The notes under the pieces were generated by a model. The model saw only the letters and a list, made by a program, of their open reading frames with translations. It was not told the DNA's origin and did no database searches. Below, in pieces: positions 47,953-58,341 of a stretch of DNA of 64,000 bases. The translations under genes and the position numbers were made by a program. Source of the DNA: Pseudomonas lurida (lineage in GTDB: Bacteria > Pseudomonadota > Gammaproteobacteria > Pseudomonadales > Pseudomonadaceae); NCBI RefSeq assembly GCF_013522705.1, contig NZ_JAAMRE010000016.1, positions 55,175 to 119,174 on the forward strand. Reading direction: 5' to 3'. Numbering within the stretch: position 1 is the first letter of the stretch; each line of letters opens with the position of its first letter.

Positions 47953-50784
47953 TTAAACAGTGAAAGCATCTTGCAGCAGTTTTTCCTGCTGCTCGGCGTG
48001 CATCGAGGCATAACCACACGCAGGTGCGGCAGACGCATCACGGCCGGCGTATTCCAGGCCCAGGGCCTTGTTATGGTTGCCGATGCTGCGACGCAGGTGA
48101 TGCTGGCTGCTGTACCACGCGCCCTGGTTCATCGGTTCTTCCTGGCACCAGACCACATTCGTGAGGTTGGTGTAAGGCGCGATGACCTCCATCAGGTCGT
48201 CTTCCGGGAACGGGTAAAGCTGCTCGATACGCACGATGGCGATGTCTTCGCGGCCTTCGGCACGGCGCTTTTCCAGCAAGTCATAGTAGACCTTGCCGCT
48301 GCACAGGATCAGGCGAGTCACCTTGGCCGCGTCCAGCGTGTCGATTTCCGGAATCACGGTCTGGAACGAACCGTCCGCCAGATCTTCCAGAGTCGAGATG
48401 GCCAATTTATGACGCAGCAGCGACTTCGGCGTCAGCACAACCAGCGGCTTGCGCAGAGGACGAATCACCTGGCGACGCAGCAAGTGGTAGATCTGGGCCG
48501 GGGTGGTCGGTACGCAGACCTGAATGTTGTGCTCGGCGCACAGCTGCAGGTAACGCTCCAGACGCGCCGAGGAGTGCTCAGGGCCCTGACCTTCATAACC
48601 GTGTGGCAGCAACATGGTCAGACCGCACAGGCGGCCCCACTTGTGCTCGCCGCTGGTGATGAACTGGTCGATCACCACCTGGGCACCGTTGGCGAAGTCG
48701 CCGAACTGGGCTTCCCAGATCACCAGCGCGTTTGGCGTGGTGGTCGAGTAACCGTATTCGAATGCCAGTACGGCTTCCTCGGACAGGAACGAATCGTACA
48801 GGTCGAAACGTGGCTGGCCTTCGTACAGGTTCTGCAGCGGCACATAGGTGCTGGCGTCTTTCTGGTTGTGCAATACCGCGTGACGGTGCGAGAACGTACC
48901 GCGGCCGATGTCCTGGCCGGTCATGCGGATCGGGTGACCTTCGAATGCCAGGGTCGCGTACGCCATGGTTTCGGCGTAACCCCAGTTGATCGGCAGGCCG
49001 CCGGCTTGCATCTTCTGACGGTCTTCGTAGATCTTCGAGACCTGACGCTGAACCACAAAGCCTTCCGGAATTTCCAGCAGCTTGGCGGACAGTTCCTGCA
49101 GGGTCTTGAGGTCGAACGAGGTGTCGTGACGCGCGGTCCAGGTGTGACCCAGGTAAGGGCGCCAGTCAACGAACAGCTCTTTGTTCGGCTCTTTGACCAG
49201 GCTTTTCACTACGTGCAGACCGTTGTCCAGCGCGTTGCGGTATTCGTCGACTTTCGCCTGAACACGCGCTTCGTCCACCACGCCGGCCTTGGTCAGGCTT
49301 TCGGCATACAGCTCGCGGGTAGTGCGCTGCTTGGCGATCTGCTGGTACATCAACGGCTGGGTGCCGCTTGGCTCGTCCGCTTCGTTGTGACCGCGACGAC
49401 GGTAGCAGACCAGGTCGATCACCACGTCACGCTTGAACTGCATGCGGTAGTCAACAGCCAGTTGGGTCACGAACAGCACGGCTTCCGGATCATCGCCATT
49501 CACATGGAGGATCGGCGCCTGGATCATCTTGGCAACGTCGGTGGCGTACTCGGTGGAACGCGCGTCCAGCGGGTTGCTGATGGTGAAGCCCACCTGGTTG
49601 TTGATGACGATGTGAACGGTACCGCCGGTCTTGAAGCCGCGAGTCTGCGACATCTGGAAGGTTTCCAGAACCACGCCCTGACCGGCGAATGCCGCGTCAC
49701 CGTGGATGGAAATCGGCAGAACCTTTTCACCGGTGGTGTCGTTACGACGGTCCTGGCGAGCACGCACCGACCCCTCGACCACTGGCGAAACGATTTCCAG
49801 GTGGGATGGGTTGAATGCCATGGCCAGGTGAACTTCACCGCCGGTGGTCATCACGTTGGACGAGAAGCCCTGGTGGTATTTAACGTCACCGGAACCCAGC
49901 TCGACCTTCTTCTTGCCTTCGAACTCGTCGAACAGCTCACGCGGGTTCTTGCCGAAGGTGTTGACCAACACGTTCAGGCGACCACGGTGGGCCATGCCGA
50001 TCACGACTTCCTTGGTACCGTAGGAACCGGAACGCTGGATCAGCTCATCAAGCATCGGGATCAGGCTTTCGCCGCCTTCCAGGCCGAAACGCTTGGTGCC
50101 CGGGTATTTGGTCCCCAGGTATTTCTCCAGGCCTTCAGCAGCAGTCACGCGCTCGAGCAGGTGGCTGCGAACATCAGCGGACAACGCCGGGCGGCCGCGC
50201 ACGCCTTCCAGGCGATGCTGGAACCACTGGCGCTGCTCGGAATCGGTGATGTGCGTGAATTCAGCGCCGATGGTGCGGCAATATGTCTGCTGCAACGCTT
50301 CGTGAATTTCGCGTAGGCTCGCTTCCTCTTTGCCGATGAACAGGTCGCCGGCACGGAAGGTCGTATCAAGATCGGCATTGGTCAAGCCGTAATGATTGAT
50401 CGACAGGTCAGCCGGTGCAGGACGCTGCCAGAGCCCCAGCGGGTCAAGCTGGGCCGCCTGGTGGCCACGCATCCGGTAGGCCTGGATCAGTCGCAGTACT
50501 TCAACTTGCTTCTTCTCATGCTCACTGCTCACGCTGCCGGCGGAAACCGGCTGGGCGCGGCGCTGGTTCTTTGCCAGCAGCACGAACTGATCGCGAATTG
50601 TTGCGTGCGATACATCGGTGGCAGCGTTGCCGTCTGAAGACAACGTCTGAAATTTGGTGCGCCATTCTTCTGGCACAGCGTTAGGGTCGTGCAGGTAGAG
50701 CTCATAAAGCTCTTCCACATAGGCAGCGTTACCACCTGAAAGATAGCCGCTGTTCCACATGCGCTGCATCACGCTTTCTTGCAT
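47953..50784 (-). CDS. sucA: 2-oxoglutarate dehydrogenase E1 component
   Basis: A 943-residue thiamine diphosphate-dependent E1, full length for the family. It opens MQESVMQRMWNSGYLSGGNA. Visible are the active-site HRGRLNVLVNTFGKNPRELF, HLEIVSPVVEGSVRARQDRR and thiamine-site GDAAFAGQGVVLET. The C-terminal part contains WEAQFGDFANGAQVVIDQF. It is followed by sucB and preceded by sdhB across 262 bases. Confidence 0.98.
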   Translation of the reverse strand: MQESVMQRMWNSGYLSGGNAAYVEELYELYLHDPNAVPEEWRTKFQTLSSDGNAATDVSHATIRDQFVLLAKNQRRAQPVSAGSVSSEHEKKQVEVLRLIQAYRMRGHQAAQLDPLGLWQRPAPADLSINHYGLTNADLDTTFRAGDLFIGKEEASLREIHEALQQTYCRTIGAEFTHITDSEQRQWFQHRLEGVRGRPALSADVRSHLLERVTAAEGLEKYLGTKYPGTKRFGLEGGESLIPMLDELIQRSGSYGTKEVVIGMAHRGRLNVLVNTFGKNPRELFDEFEGKKKVELGSGDVKYHQGFSSNVMTTGGEVHLAMAFNPSHLEIVSPVVEGSVRARQDRRNDTTGEKVLPISIHGDAAFAGQGVVLETFQMSQTRGFKTGGTVHIVINNQVGFTISNPLDARSTEYATDVAKMIQAPILHVNGDDPEAVLFVTQLAVDYRMQFKRDVVIDLVCYRRRGHNEADEPSGTQPLMYQQIAKQRTTRELYAESLTKAGVVDEARVQAKVDEYRNALDNGLHVVKSLVKEPNKELFVDWRPYLGHTWTARHDTSFDLKTLQELSAKLLEIPEGFVVQRQVSKIYEDRQKMQAGGLPINWGYAETMAYATLAFEGHPIRMTGQDIGRGTFSHRHAVLHNQKDASTYVPLQNLYEGQPRFDLYDSFLSEEAVLAFEYGYSTTTPNALVIWEAQFGDFANGAQVVIDQFITSGEHKWGRLCGLTMLLPHGYEGQGPEHSSARLERYLQLCAEHNIQVCVPTTPAQIYHLLRRQVIRPLRKPLVVLTPKSLLRHKLAISTLEDLADGSFQTVIPEIDTLDAAKVTRLILCSGKVYYDLLEKRRAEGREDIAIVRIEQLYPFPEDDLMEVIAPYTNLTNVVWCQEEPMNQGAWYSSQHHLRRSIGNHNKALGLEYAGRDASAAPACGYASMHAEQQEKLLQDAFTV

Positions 50785-51046
50785 GCTTGGTCACCCTCGA
50801 TTTGGGGACACCACCGGCGAAAACACCGAGTTTGCTTGCAAAAGGCCAAGTGCAGCGACCAAAACAAGCCACTTAGGATCACGCTGATAGTTCGGGTACC
50901 AACCCGAATGCCCCTGCTTGTCTCATTTCTTCAAAATAAGAGCTGCGGCTTTGTAAGTCGCTGCTCAAGTTAAAACTACGGCGCCGGTTGAAGCCTGCGC
51001 CGCAGCATTTACGGGCACAACGGTCCTGCCTTTACTACAACGTCAG
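50785..51046 (-). other. Spacer between sdhB and sucA
   Basis: 262 bases without a gene. A 7-base hairpin, TTCGGGT-ACCA-ACCCGAA, lies at 50891-50908. On the minus strand, CGGCGC...GCGCCG followed by TAGTTTT (about 50972-51002) could be a weak attenuator after sdhB, or mark RNA processing. Confidence 0.4.
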
Positions 51047-51751
51047 TTACACGCCGCTCTGCAGCAGCATGTTACGGATGTGACCAATGGCCTTAGTCGG
51101 GTTCAGGCCCTTGGGACATACGTTGACGCAGTTCATGATCCCGCGGCAGCGGAATACGCTGAACGGGTCATCCAGCGAAGCCAGACGCTCAGACGTCTTG
51201 GTGTCACGGCTGTCTGCCAGGAAGCGGTACGCTTGCAGCAGGGCAGCAGGACCCAGGAACTTGTCCGGGTTCCACCAGAAGGACGGGCAGGAGGTCGAGC
51301 AGCAGGCGCACAGAATGCACTCGTACAGACCGTCGAGCTTGTCGCGCTCTTCCGGGGACTGCAGACGCTCGATGGCCGGGGCCGGCGTGTCGTTCTGCAG
51401 GAACGGCTTAACTTTCTCGTATTGCTTGTAGAAGATGCTCATATCGACAACCAGGTCACGGATAACCGGCAAACCTGGAAGTGGACGAACGATCAGCTTG
51501 TTGCCTTTCACCACGGCGGACAGCGGCGTGATGCACGCCAGGCCGTTCTTGCCGTTGATGTTCATGCCGTCGGAGCCGCAGACACCTTCACGGCAGGAGC
51601 GACGGTAGGAGAAACCCTCGTCCTGCTCTTTGATCAGGGCCAGCACGTCCAGCACCATCAGGTCTTTACCACCGGTATCGACCTGGAATTCCTGCATGAA
51701 CGGCGCAGCGTCCTGATCAGGGTTGTAGCGATAAACACTGACTTTCAACAT
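51047..51751 (-). CDS. sdhB: Succinate dehydrogenase iron-sulfur subunit
   Basis: A 234-residue subunit with [2Fe-2S], [4Fe-4S] and [3Fe-4S] centres. The N-terminal ferredoxin motif is RRSCREGVCGSDGMNINGKN; the C-terminal clusters are ECILCACCSTSCPS and CRGIMNCVNVCPKG. The start MLKVSVYRYNP at 51751 has AAGG nine bases upstream; a GTG three codons earlier is possible. Last gene of sdhCDAB, carrying electrons from SdhA to quinone. Confidence 0.98.
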   Translation of the reverse strand: MLKVSVYRYNPDQDAAPFMQEFQVDTGGKDLMVLDVLALIKEQDEGFSYRRSCREGVCGSDGMNINGKNGLACITPLSAVVKGNKLIVRPLPGLPVIRDLVVDMSIFYKQYEKVKPFLQNDTPAPAIERLQSPEERDKLDGLYECILCACCSTSCPSFWWNPDKFLGPAALLQAYRFLADSRDTKTSERLASLDDPFSVFRCRGIMNCVNVCPKGLNPTKAIGHIRNMLLQSGV

Positions 51752-51762
51752 GGCAGCCACCC

Positions 51763-53535
51763 TTAGTAAGTCCGAATCTTCGGTTCAAAGGTCGGAACCG
51801 TTTTCGGCGAGAAGTTCACGGCACGCTTGGCAACGCGCTTTTCACCCGGGAAGTACAGGGTGTGGCACAGCCAGTTCTCGTCGTCGCGGTCTTCGTAGTC
51901 TTCACGCGCGTGCGCACCACGGGATTCCTTACGAACCTCGGCGGCAATCGCGGTCGCTTCGGCCACTTCCAGCAGGTTTTGCAGTTCAAGGGCTTCGATA
52001 CGAGCGGTGTTGAACGCCTGGCTCTTATCGTTGATCTTGACGTTGGCGATGCGCGTACGCAGGTCGGCCAGTTGGGCGATACCCTTCTGCATGTATTCGC
52101 CGGTACGGAATACACCGAAGTAGTTCTGCATGCAGCTTTGCAGCTCGCGACGCAGGGTTGCCACGTCTTCGCCATCGGTGCGCTCGTTCAGAGCGGACAG
52201 GCGCGCCAGGGCGGCCTCGATGTTGGCGTCGGTGGCGTCGTCGTACTCGATACCGTCGGTCAGCGCCTTCTCGAGGTGCAGGCCTGCCGCACGACCGAAT
52301 ACCACCAGGTCGAGCAACGAGTTACCGCCCAGGCGGTTGGCACCGTGAACCGATACGCATGCCACTTCACCCACTGCGAACAGACCAGGGATGATGGTGT
52401 CAACGCCATCGGCATCCTGAGTGATCGCCTGGCCATGGATGTTGGTCGGCACGCCGCCCATCATATAGTGGCAAGTCGGAACAACCGGAACCGGAGCAAC
52501 TACCGGGTCAACGTGCGCAAAAGTCTTGGACAGTTCGCAGATGCCTGGCAGACGGCTGTGCAGCACTTCTTCGCCCAGGTGATCGAGCTTGAGCATCACG
52601 TGGTCGCCATTCGGACCGCAACCGTTGCCGGCGATGATCTCTTTAACCATCGAACGGGCAACAACGTCACGACCGGCAAGGTCCTTGGCGTTCGGCGCAT
52701 AGCGCTCCATGAAACGCTCGCCATGCTTGTTGATCAGGTAACCACCTTCACCACGGCAACCTTCGGTCACCAGTACGCCGGCGCCGGCAATACCGGTCGG
52801 GTGGAACTGCCACATTTCAATGTCCTGCACCGGCACGCCGGCACGCAGGGCCATACCTACACCGTCGCCGGTGTTGATCAGGGCGTTGGTGGTGGATGCA
52901 TAGATACGGCCCGCACCGCCGGTGGCCAGAACGGTAGCCTTGGCGCGAATGTAGGTGGTTTCGCCGGTTTCGATGCAGATGGCGATCACACCGACGAACT
53001 CGCCTTGGGAGTTCTTGACCAGGTCAACCGCGTAGTACTCGTTCAGGAACGTGGTACCGGCTTTCAGGTTGCCCTGATAAAGGGTGTGCAGCAGCGCGTG
53101 GCCGGTACGGTCGGACGCGGCGCAGGTACGGGCAGCCTGCCCGCCTTTACCGTAATCCTTCGACTGGCCGCCGAACGGACGCTGGTAGATACGGCCTTGC
53201 TCGGTACGGGAGAACGGCAGACCCATGTGGTCCAGCTCGAACACCGCCGCAGGGCCTTCCTGACACATGTACTCGATCGCGTCCTGGTCACCGATGTAGT
53301 CGGAACCCTTGACGGTATCGTACATGTGCCAGCGCCAGTCATCGTTCGGGTCGGCGGACGCGATGGCGCAGGTGATGCCACCCTGAGCCGACACGGTGTG
53401 AGAGCGCGTCGGGAACACCTTGGTGATCACGGCAGTCTTGTGACCGCCCTGGGCCAGCTGCAGCGCAGCGCGCATGCCGGCACCGCCGCCACCAATAATG
53501 ATGGCGTCGAAGGAAATAGTTGGAATGTTAGCCAT
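51763..53535 (-). CDS. sdhA: Succinate dehydrogenase flavoprotein subunit
   Basis: A 590-residue catalytic subunit with covalent FAD. The FAD-binding [14 protein letters not shown] and the His-linked region [15 protein letters not shown] (about residues 44-58) are clear. Substrate-site residues are in [12 protein letters not shown] and [18 protein letters not shown]. It is four bases downstream of sdhD and 11 before sdhB. Confidence 0.98.
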   Translation of the reverse strand: MANIPTISFDAIIIGGGGAGMRAALQLAQGGHKTAVITKVFPTRSHTVSAQGGITCAIASADPNDDWRWHMYDTVKGSDYIGDQDAIEYMCQEGPAAVFELDHMGLPFSRTEQGRIYQRPFGGQSKDYGKGGQAARTCAASDRTGHALLHTLYQGNLKAGTTFLNEYYAVDLVKNSQGEFVGVIAICIETGETTYIRAKATVLATGGAGRIYASTTNALINTGDGVGMALRAGVPVQDIEMWQFHPTGIAGAGVLVTEGCRGEGGYLINKHGERFMERYAPNAKDLAGRDVVARSMVKEIIAGNGCGPNGDHVMLKLDHLGEEVLHSRLPGICELSKTFAHVDPVVAPVPVVPTCHYMMGGVPTNIHGQAITQDADGVDTIIPGLFAVGEVACVSVHGANRLGGNSLLDLVVFGRAAGLHLEKALTDGIEYDDATDANIEAALARLSALNERTDGEDVATLRRELQSCMQNYFGVFRTGEYMQKGIAQLADLRTRIANVKINDKSQAFNTARIEALELQNLLEVAEATAIAAEVRKESRGAHAREDYEDRDDENWLCHTLYFPGEKRVAKRAVNFSPKTVPTFEPKIRTY

Positions 53536-53538
53536 GAC

Positions 53539-53907
53539 TCAGATACCCCAAAGAATCTGCACACCCCAGACGAAGTAAGCGAACATCGCGATGCCGCATA
53601 CTGCCTGGAAGAGGAAACGTACTGCAGTCGCGGACTTGCCCAGCGCCATTGGCGTGAGGTAGTCGGTCGCGATGGTCCACATGCCGACCCAGGCGTGAGC
53701 GCCCAGGGCCACAAGTGCCAGCAGACTGAAGATTCGCATCGCATTGTGAGCAAACAGGCCGTGCCATTGCTCATAGCCGATGCCCGGGTTTGCGACGAGG
53801 TATCCGATCAGGAAAATGAAATAAGCCGCGAGAACAACCGCAGACACACGCTGCGCCATCCAGTCGTAGAGGCCCGAACGCGATAGGTTCGTAACGCTGG
53901 TTACCAT
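53539..53907 (-). CDS. sdhD: Succinate dehydrogenase membrane anchor subunit
   Basis: About 122 residues from MVTSVTNLSRSGLYDWMAQR at 53907 (frame open to 53913). Three membrane helices at about residues 20-42, 55-75 and 92-115. Contributes to the quinone and haem b site with SdhC. Its first bases overlap the end of sdhC by seven bases. Confidence 0.93.
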   Translation of the reverse strand: MVTSVTNLSRSGLYDWMAQRVSAVVLAAYFIFLIGYLVANPGIGYEQWHGLFAHNAMRIFSLLALVALGAHAWVGMWTIATDYLTPMALGKSATAVRFLFQAVCGIAMFAYFVWGVQILWGI

Positions 53908-54278
53908 ATCCAAACTCCTGCCAGAACGATCAGCACCACGGAAATGGCGATGATGATTTTCGAGCCCAGGCGGCCGCCTTCCAGCGTCTCACCGATGCCC
54001 ATGTCCATGATCAAGTGGCGCACACCGGCTACCAGGTGATACAGCAGAGCGGACAGGAGGCCCCATGCTACGAACTTGGCCAGCGGGCTGGTCAAGTATG
54101 CCTTCACCTCGGCGTAACCTTCCTCGGAACCCAGGGATTTGCTCAATGCGTAAAGCATGATGCCCAAGCCCAGGAACAGGATGATGCCGGAAACACGGTG
54201 CAGGAACGACGTAACGCCGGTGATGGGGAGTTTGATGGTCCTTAGGTCTAGGTTTACAGGTCGTTGGCTATTCTTCAC
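53901..54278 (-). CDS. sdhC: Succinate dehydrogenase cytochrome b556 subunit
   Basis: A 125-residue haem-anchoring membrane subunit that starts at GTG (54278). Motif PVNLDLRTIKLPITGVTSFLHR and the haem-ligand histidine in LYHLVAGVRHLIMD are typical. Three membrane helices (about 28-50, 65-90, 105-125). First gene of the sdhCDAB-suc cluster, divergent from gltA. The promoter lies at 54414-54442. Confidence 0.95.
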   Translation of the reverse strand: MKNSQRPVNLDLRTIKLPITGVTSFLHRVSGIILFLGLGIMLYALSKSLGSEEGYAEVKAYLTSPLAKFVAWGLLSALLYHLVAGVRHLIMDMGIGETLEGGRLGSKIIIAISVVLIVLAGVWIW

Positions 54279-54413
54279 GGCTTTTTTTCACACTGAAGAG
54301 CCCCTAACAATCAGGGCAAAGTTGTAGGGGAGTGCACTGGTCAGGTAAGCACCACCCAGGGAGTGCGACCCCCAATGAAAGCAAGCCCAAAAGCCCTTGG
54401 CGGTCGGTGGCCG

Positions 54414-54442
54414 AGTATAGACAGTTAGGTTACTAATGACAA
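54414..54442 (-). promoter_or_regulatory. Sigma-70 promoter of the sdh-suc cluster
   Basis: On the minus strand, TTGTCA (-35, 54437-54442) and TATACT (-10, 54414-54419) are separated by exactly 17 bases. It is the strongest candidate promoter in the 364-base sdhC-gltA interval and gives a leader of about 130 bases. Confidence 0.8.
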
Positions 54443-54556
54443 CGCGCGCTCCTCACCCTAATAGCGGATTGCGCTGACGGGATAAAAGGCGTAAATGGCA
54501 GTTAATTTCGACGAAAAAGTATGGTTAAAGCCTTCTGGAGCAAGACTTTAGGCAAA

Positions 54557-54584
54557 TTGACATCTGAATTTATCTCACTATAGT
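54557..54584 (+). promoter_or_regulatory. Sigma-70 promoter of gltA
   Basis: Near-consensus TTGACA (54557-54562) and TATAGT (54579-54584) separated by 16 bases; predicted start near 54591, about 50 bases before gltA. Divergent to the sdhC promoter. Confidence 0.85.
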
Positions 54585-54642
54585 GGTGCGGGCCCTGCGT
54601 GGGGGGTCTGTCTGATGATTTGAAGCATAAATAGGAGGCCAC

Positions 54643-55932
54643 ATGGCTGACAAAAAAGCGCAGTTGATCATCGAGGGCGCAGCCCCCGTCGAGCTGCCCA
54701 TTTTAACCGGCACCGTTGGTCCCGATGTTATCGACGTACGGGGCCTGACGGCCACGGGCCGTTTCACGTTCGACCCAGGCTTCATGTCGACCGCCTCTTG
54801 CGAGTCGAAGATCACCTATATCGACGGCGACAATGGCATCCTGCTGCACCGGGGCTACCCGATCGAGCAACTGGCTGAAAAATCGGACTACCTGGAAACC
54901 TGCTACCTGCTGCTCAATGGCGAATTGCCAACAGCCGAGCAGAAAGCCCAGTTTGTCAGCACCGTGAAGAACCACACCATGGTTCACGAGCAGTTGAAGA
55001 CCTTCTTCAACGGCTTCCGTCGCGACGCCCACCCGATGGCCGTCATGTGCGGCGTGGTCGGCGCCCTGTCGGCCTTCTATCACGACTCCCTCGACATCAA
55101 TAACCCGCAGCATCGCGAAATCTCCGCGATCCGCCTGGTTGCCAAGATGCCGACCCTGGCCGCAATGGTTTACAAGTACTCCATGGGCCAACCCATGATG
55201 TACCCGCGCAACGACCTGACGTACGCGGAAAACTTCCTGCACATGATGTTCAACACCCCGTGCGAGATCAAACCGATCAGCCCGGTACTCGCCAAGGCCA
55301 TGGACCGGATCTTCATCCTCCACGCCGACCACGAGCAGAACGCCTCCACCTCCACCGTGCGTCTGGCCGGCTCTTCGGGTGCCAACCCGTTCGCCTGTAT
55401 CGCCGCCGGTATCGCCGCGCTCTGGGGCCCTGCCCACGGCGGTGCGAACGAAGCCGTGTTGACCATGCTCGATGAAATCGGCGATGTCTCGAACATCGAC
55501 ACCTTCATCGCCAAGGCCAAGGACAAGAACGATCCGTTCAAGCTGATGGGCTTCGGTCACCGGGTCTACAAGAACCGCGACCCGCGTGCCACCGTGATGA
55601 AGCAGACCTGCGACGAAGTGTTGAAGGAACTGGGCATCAAGAACGACCCGCAACTCGAACTGGCCATGCGCCTGGAAGAGATCGCCCTGACCGACCCGTA
55701 CTTCATCGAACGCTCGCTGTACCCGAACGTCGACTTCTACTCGGGGATCATCCTCAAGGCGATCGGCATTCCAACCAGCATGTTCACCGTGATCTTCGCC
55801 CTGGCGCGGACCGTGGGCTGGATCTCCCACTGGAAAGAAATGCTCTCCAGCCCGTACAAGATTGGCCGCCCGCGCCAGCTGTACACCGGCTACGAGTCGC
55901 GTGACATCACCAAGCTGGAAGATCGGCACTAA
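54643..55932 (+). CDS. gltA: Citrate synthase (type II)
   Basis: A 429-residue enzyme that condenses oxaloacetate and acetyl-CoA. The start has an AGGAGG at the ideal distance. Active-site histidines and aspartate are in [25 protein letters not shown] and [12 protein letters not shown]. The length and N-terminal extension ([19 protein letters not shown]) are typical of the hexameric, NADH-sensitive type II form, though sensitivity is known only for the class. Divergent from sdhCDAB. Confidence 0.98.
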   Translation: MADKKAQLIIEGAAPVELPILTGTVGPDVIDVRGLTATGRFTFDPGFMSTASCESKITYIDGDNGILLHRGYPIEQLAEKSDYLETCYLLLNGELPTAEQKAQFVSTVKNHTMVHEQLKTFFNGFRRDAHPMAVMCGVVGALSAFYHDSLDINNPQHREISAIRLVAKMPTLAAMVYKYSMGQPMMYPRNDLTYAENFLHMMFNTPCEIKPISPVLAKAMDRIFILHADHEQNASTSTVRLAGSSGANPFACIAAGIAALWGPAHGGANEAVLTMLDEIGDVSNIDTFIAKAKDKNDPFKLMGFGHRVYKNRDPRATVMKQTCDEVLKELGIKNDPQLELAMRLEEIALTDPYFIERSLYPNVDFYSGIILKAIGIPTSMFTVIFALARTVGWISHWKEMLSSPYKIGRPRQLYTGYESRDITKLEDRH

Positions 55933-55943
55933 ATCCCAGCCAG

Positions 55944-55976
55944 AAAAAACGGCCTCCTGATGAGGCCGTTTTTTTT
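55944..55976 (+). terminator. Terminator of gltA
   Basis: Stem AAAAAACGGCCTC / GAGGCCGTTTTTT with a five-base loop and a run of eight T residues, 12 bases past the stop. Confidence 0.92.
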
Positions 55977-55992
55977 GGCTGGAATTTAGTGC

Positions 55993-56110
55993 GCTGCAAG
56001 CTTCCAGCTATAAGCCGCAAGCAAAAAAATACCCCTGTATCTCCACAGGGGTATCTCTCTACACACCACCGCTTCTAACTTACAGCTTGAGGCTTGCCAC
56101 TTGCGGCTGC
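55993..56110. repeat. Inverted repeat pair of the second repeat type
   Basis: CTGCAAGCTTCCAGCTATAA with following GCCGCAAGC (from 55993) and CTTACAGCTTGAGGCTTGCC with following ACTTGCGGC (to about 56110) face each other around the actP terminator. The same motif as at 46603-46680. Confidence 0.6.
56023..56054 (-). terminator. Terminator of the actP operon
   Basis: Stem ATACCCCTGT / ACAGGGGTAT with a six-base loop. The seven-A run at left reads as T on the minus strand, 58 bases past the actP stop and inside the repeat pair. Confidence 0.85.
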
Positions 56111-56111
56111 A

Positions 56112-57770
56112 TCAATGATTCACTGCCCCACTCGCCCCCAGGCCCGTCTGTGAACGCACAAACTGCGGGAAGTACAGCGCACGCTCTTTCTCTGCCGCCG
56201 CCGACTTATCGGTGATGGAGAAGAACCAGATGCCGATGAACGCGATGATCATCGAGAACAGCGCCGGGTACTCGTACGGGAAGATGGCCTTTTCATGATG
56301 CAGGATCGAGACCCAGATGGTCGGCCCCAGGACCATCAGGCCCACGGCACTGACCAGGCCCAGCCAACCGCCGATCATGGCGCCACGGGTGGTGAGGTTT
56401 TTCCAGTACATGGAAAGCAGCAGCACCGGGAAGTTACAGCTGGCGGCTATGGAGAACGCCAGGCCCACCATGAACGCAATGTTCTGGCTTTCGAACAGGA
56501 TACCCAGGCCGATCGCCAACACACCCAGGGCCACGGTAGTGATCTTCGACACACGAATCTCATCTTTCTCGTTGGCCTTGCCTTTCTTGATCACGCTGGC
56601 ATACAGGTCGTGAGACACCGCCGATGCACCCGCTAGGGTCAAACCGGCCACCACCGCCAGGATAGTGGCAAATGCCACGGCCGAGATGAAGCCCAGGAAG
56701 ATACTGCCACCCACCGCGTTGGCCAGGTGCACCGCCGCCATGTTGTTACCGCCCAGCAAGGCGCCTGCAGCATCCTTGAATGCCGGATTGGTGCTGACCA
56801 GCAGGATCGCGCCGAAGCCGATGATAAAGGTCAGGATATAGAAGTAGCCGATAAAGCCCGTGGCATACAGCACGCTCTTGCGCGCTTCCTTGGCGTCGCT
56901 CACCGTGAAGAAGCGCATCAGGATATGCGGCAGGCCGGCGGTGCCGAACATCAGCGCCAGGCCCAGGGAGAATGCGGAGACAGGGTCTTTCACCAGGCCG
57001 CCGGGGCTCATGATCGCCTCACCTTTAGGGTGAACCTTGATCGCCTCGGAGAACAGCGTGTTGAAATCGAAGTTGACGTGCTTCATTACCATCAGCGCCA
57101 TGAACGAGGCACCCGACAGCAACAGCACCGCCTTGATGATCTGCACCCAAGTGGTCGCGAGCATGCCGCCGAACAGCACGTACAGGCACATCAGGATACC
57201 CACCAGGATCACCGCCACATGGTAGTCCAGGCCGAACAGCAGCTGGATCAGCTTGCCCGCCCCCACCATCTGTGCGATCAGGTAGAACGCCACCACCACC
57301 AGCGAACCACAGGCCGACAGGCTGCGGATCTGGGTCTGGCCCAGGCGGTAGGACGCCACGTCAGCAAAGGTGTATTTGCCCAGGTTACGCAGGCGCTCGG
57401 CGATCAGGAACAAAATGATCGGCCAGCCCACCAGGAAGCCGATCGAGTAGATCAGCCCGTCGTAGCCAGACGTGAACACCAGCGCGGAGATCCCCAGGAA
57501 CGAGGCCGCCGACATGTAGTCACCGGCGATCGCCAGGCCGTTCTGGAAACCGGTGATCTTGCCGCCGGCCGCGTAGTAGTCGGCCGCCGACTTGTTGCGC
57601 TTGGAGGCCCAGTAGGTAATGCAAAGAGTTGCACCGACGAAGACCACAAACATCACGATGGCCGAGACGTTCAGCGGTTGCTTGTGCACTTCACCGGTCA
57701 ATGCGTCGGCCGCCCACAGGGCGGGAGCAAAAAGCGAAGCGCCGAATACTGCCAGTAGACGACGGATCAT
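56112..57770 (-). CDS. actP: Cation/acetate symporter
   Basis: A 552-residue sodium:solute symporter of the ActP type. Signal-like first segment ([20 protein letters not shown]) followed by about 12-13 membrane helices. Family motifs: [20 protein letters not shown] and [20 protein letters not shown], plus [16 protein letters not shown]. It imports acetate (and perhaps other short monocarboxylates), fitting its place near citrate synthase. Coupled to the small DUF485 gene by a four-base overlap. Confidence 0.93.
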   Translation of the reverse strand: MIRRLLAVFGASLFAPALWAADALTGEVHKQPLNVSAIVMFVVFVGATLCITYWASKRNKSAADYYAAGGKITGFQNGLAIAGDYMSAASFLGISALVFTSGYDGLIYSIGFLVGWPIILFLIAERLRNLGKYTFADVASYRLGQTQIRSLSACGSLVVVAFYLIAQMVGAGKLIQLLFGLDYHVAVILVGILMCLYVLFGGMLATTWVQIIKAVLLLSGASFMALMVMKHVNFDFNTLFSEAIKVHPKGEAIMSPGGLVKDPVSAFSLGLALMFGTAGLPHILMRFFTVSDAKEARKSVLYATGFIGYFYILTFIIGFGAILLVSTNPAFKDAAGALLGGNNMAAVHLANAVGGSIFLGFISAVAFATILAVVAGLTLAGASAVSHDLYASVIKKGKANEKDEIRVSKITTVALGVLAIGLGILFESQNIAFMVGLAFSIAASCNFPVLLLSMYWKNLTTRGAMIGGWLGLVSAVGLMVLGPTIWVSILHHEKAIFPYEYPALFSMIIAFIGIWFFSITDKSAAAEKERALYFPQFVRSQTGLGASGAVNH

Positions 57771-58078
57771 TGCGCAGCCTCCTTGAGAATCGCATTGTTC
57801 AGGTCGTCAAACTCGCCATTGGCCCGACGCACATAGATGGCGGTGAGGACGAAGGCGGAGACGATCAACCCGACACCCAGGGGAATCCCCCAGGTAATCG
57901 ACGAACCAGGGCTGAGTTTGGCCCCCAGCACTTGAGGCCCGTAGGCGATCAACAGGATGAAGCCGGAGTAGAGCCCTAGCATGATGGCCGAGAGAATCCA
58001 GGCGAATCGCTCCCTTTTCCTCACCAGCTCCTTGAAGCGCGGGCTGTTTTGAATCGATAGGTAAATGCTGTCGTTCAT
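57767..58078 (-). CDS. DUF485 membrane protein (YjcH-like)
   Basis: A 103-residue membrane protein with two helices (about residues 27-48 and 60-84) and the DUF485 opening [20 protein letters not shown]. These are nearly always encoded next to actP and are thought to assist the symporter. The start is at ATG 58078. It overlaps actP by four bases. Confidence 0.92.
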   Translation of the reverse strand: MNDSIYLSIQNSPRFKELVRKRERFAWILSAIMLGLYSGFILLIAYGPQVLGAKLSPGSSITWGIPLGVGLIVSAFVLTAIYVRRANGEFDDLNNAILKEAAQ

Positions 58079-58227
58079 TGTTTTTATCCTCGCAGCACAG
58101 CTTTTTTATTATTGGAACGTAGCCACTGTATGCGGCTCTGGAACAGGTTCCAGACGACCTTAGTAGTAGATCGAGTGTAGCGAGGGATTGGCGGCGCGAA
58201 TGAAGATTTGCAGGAAACAGAAATTAA

Positions 58228-58316
58228 TGTGGGAGAGGGCTTGCCCCCTATGGCGTTGAGTCAGTCAGATCACTGACAACTGACACTCCGCTATCGGTGG
58301 CAAGCCCTCTCCCACA
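58228..58316. repeat. REPIN-type inverted repeat pair
   Basis: TGTGGGAGAGGGCTTGCCCC at the left and GGTGGCAAGCCCTCTCCCAC at the right form an inverted pair of about 88 bases between the DUF485 gene and the downstream end of the betaine-binding protein gene. Confidence 0.8.
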
Positions 58317-58341
58317 GGGGTTGTATCAAGACATCGGGGGG

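Noticed and set aside
47971..50316. Plus-strand open frame of 781 codons.
   Set aside because: Antisense shadow of sucA; no start signal or recognisable domain.
51862..53886. Plus-strand open frame of 674 codons.
   Set aside because: Antisense shadow of sdhA/sdhD.
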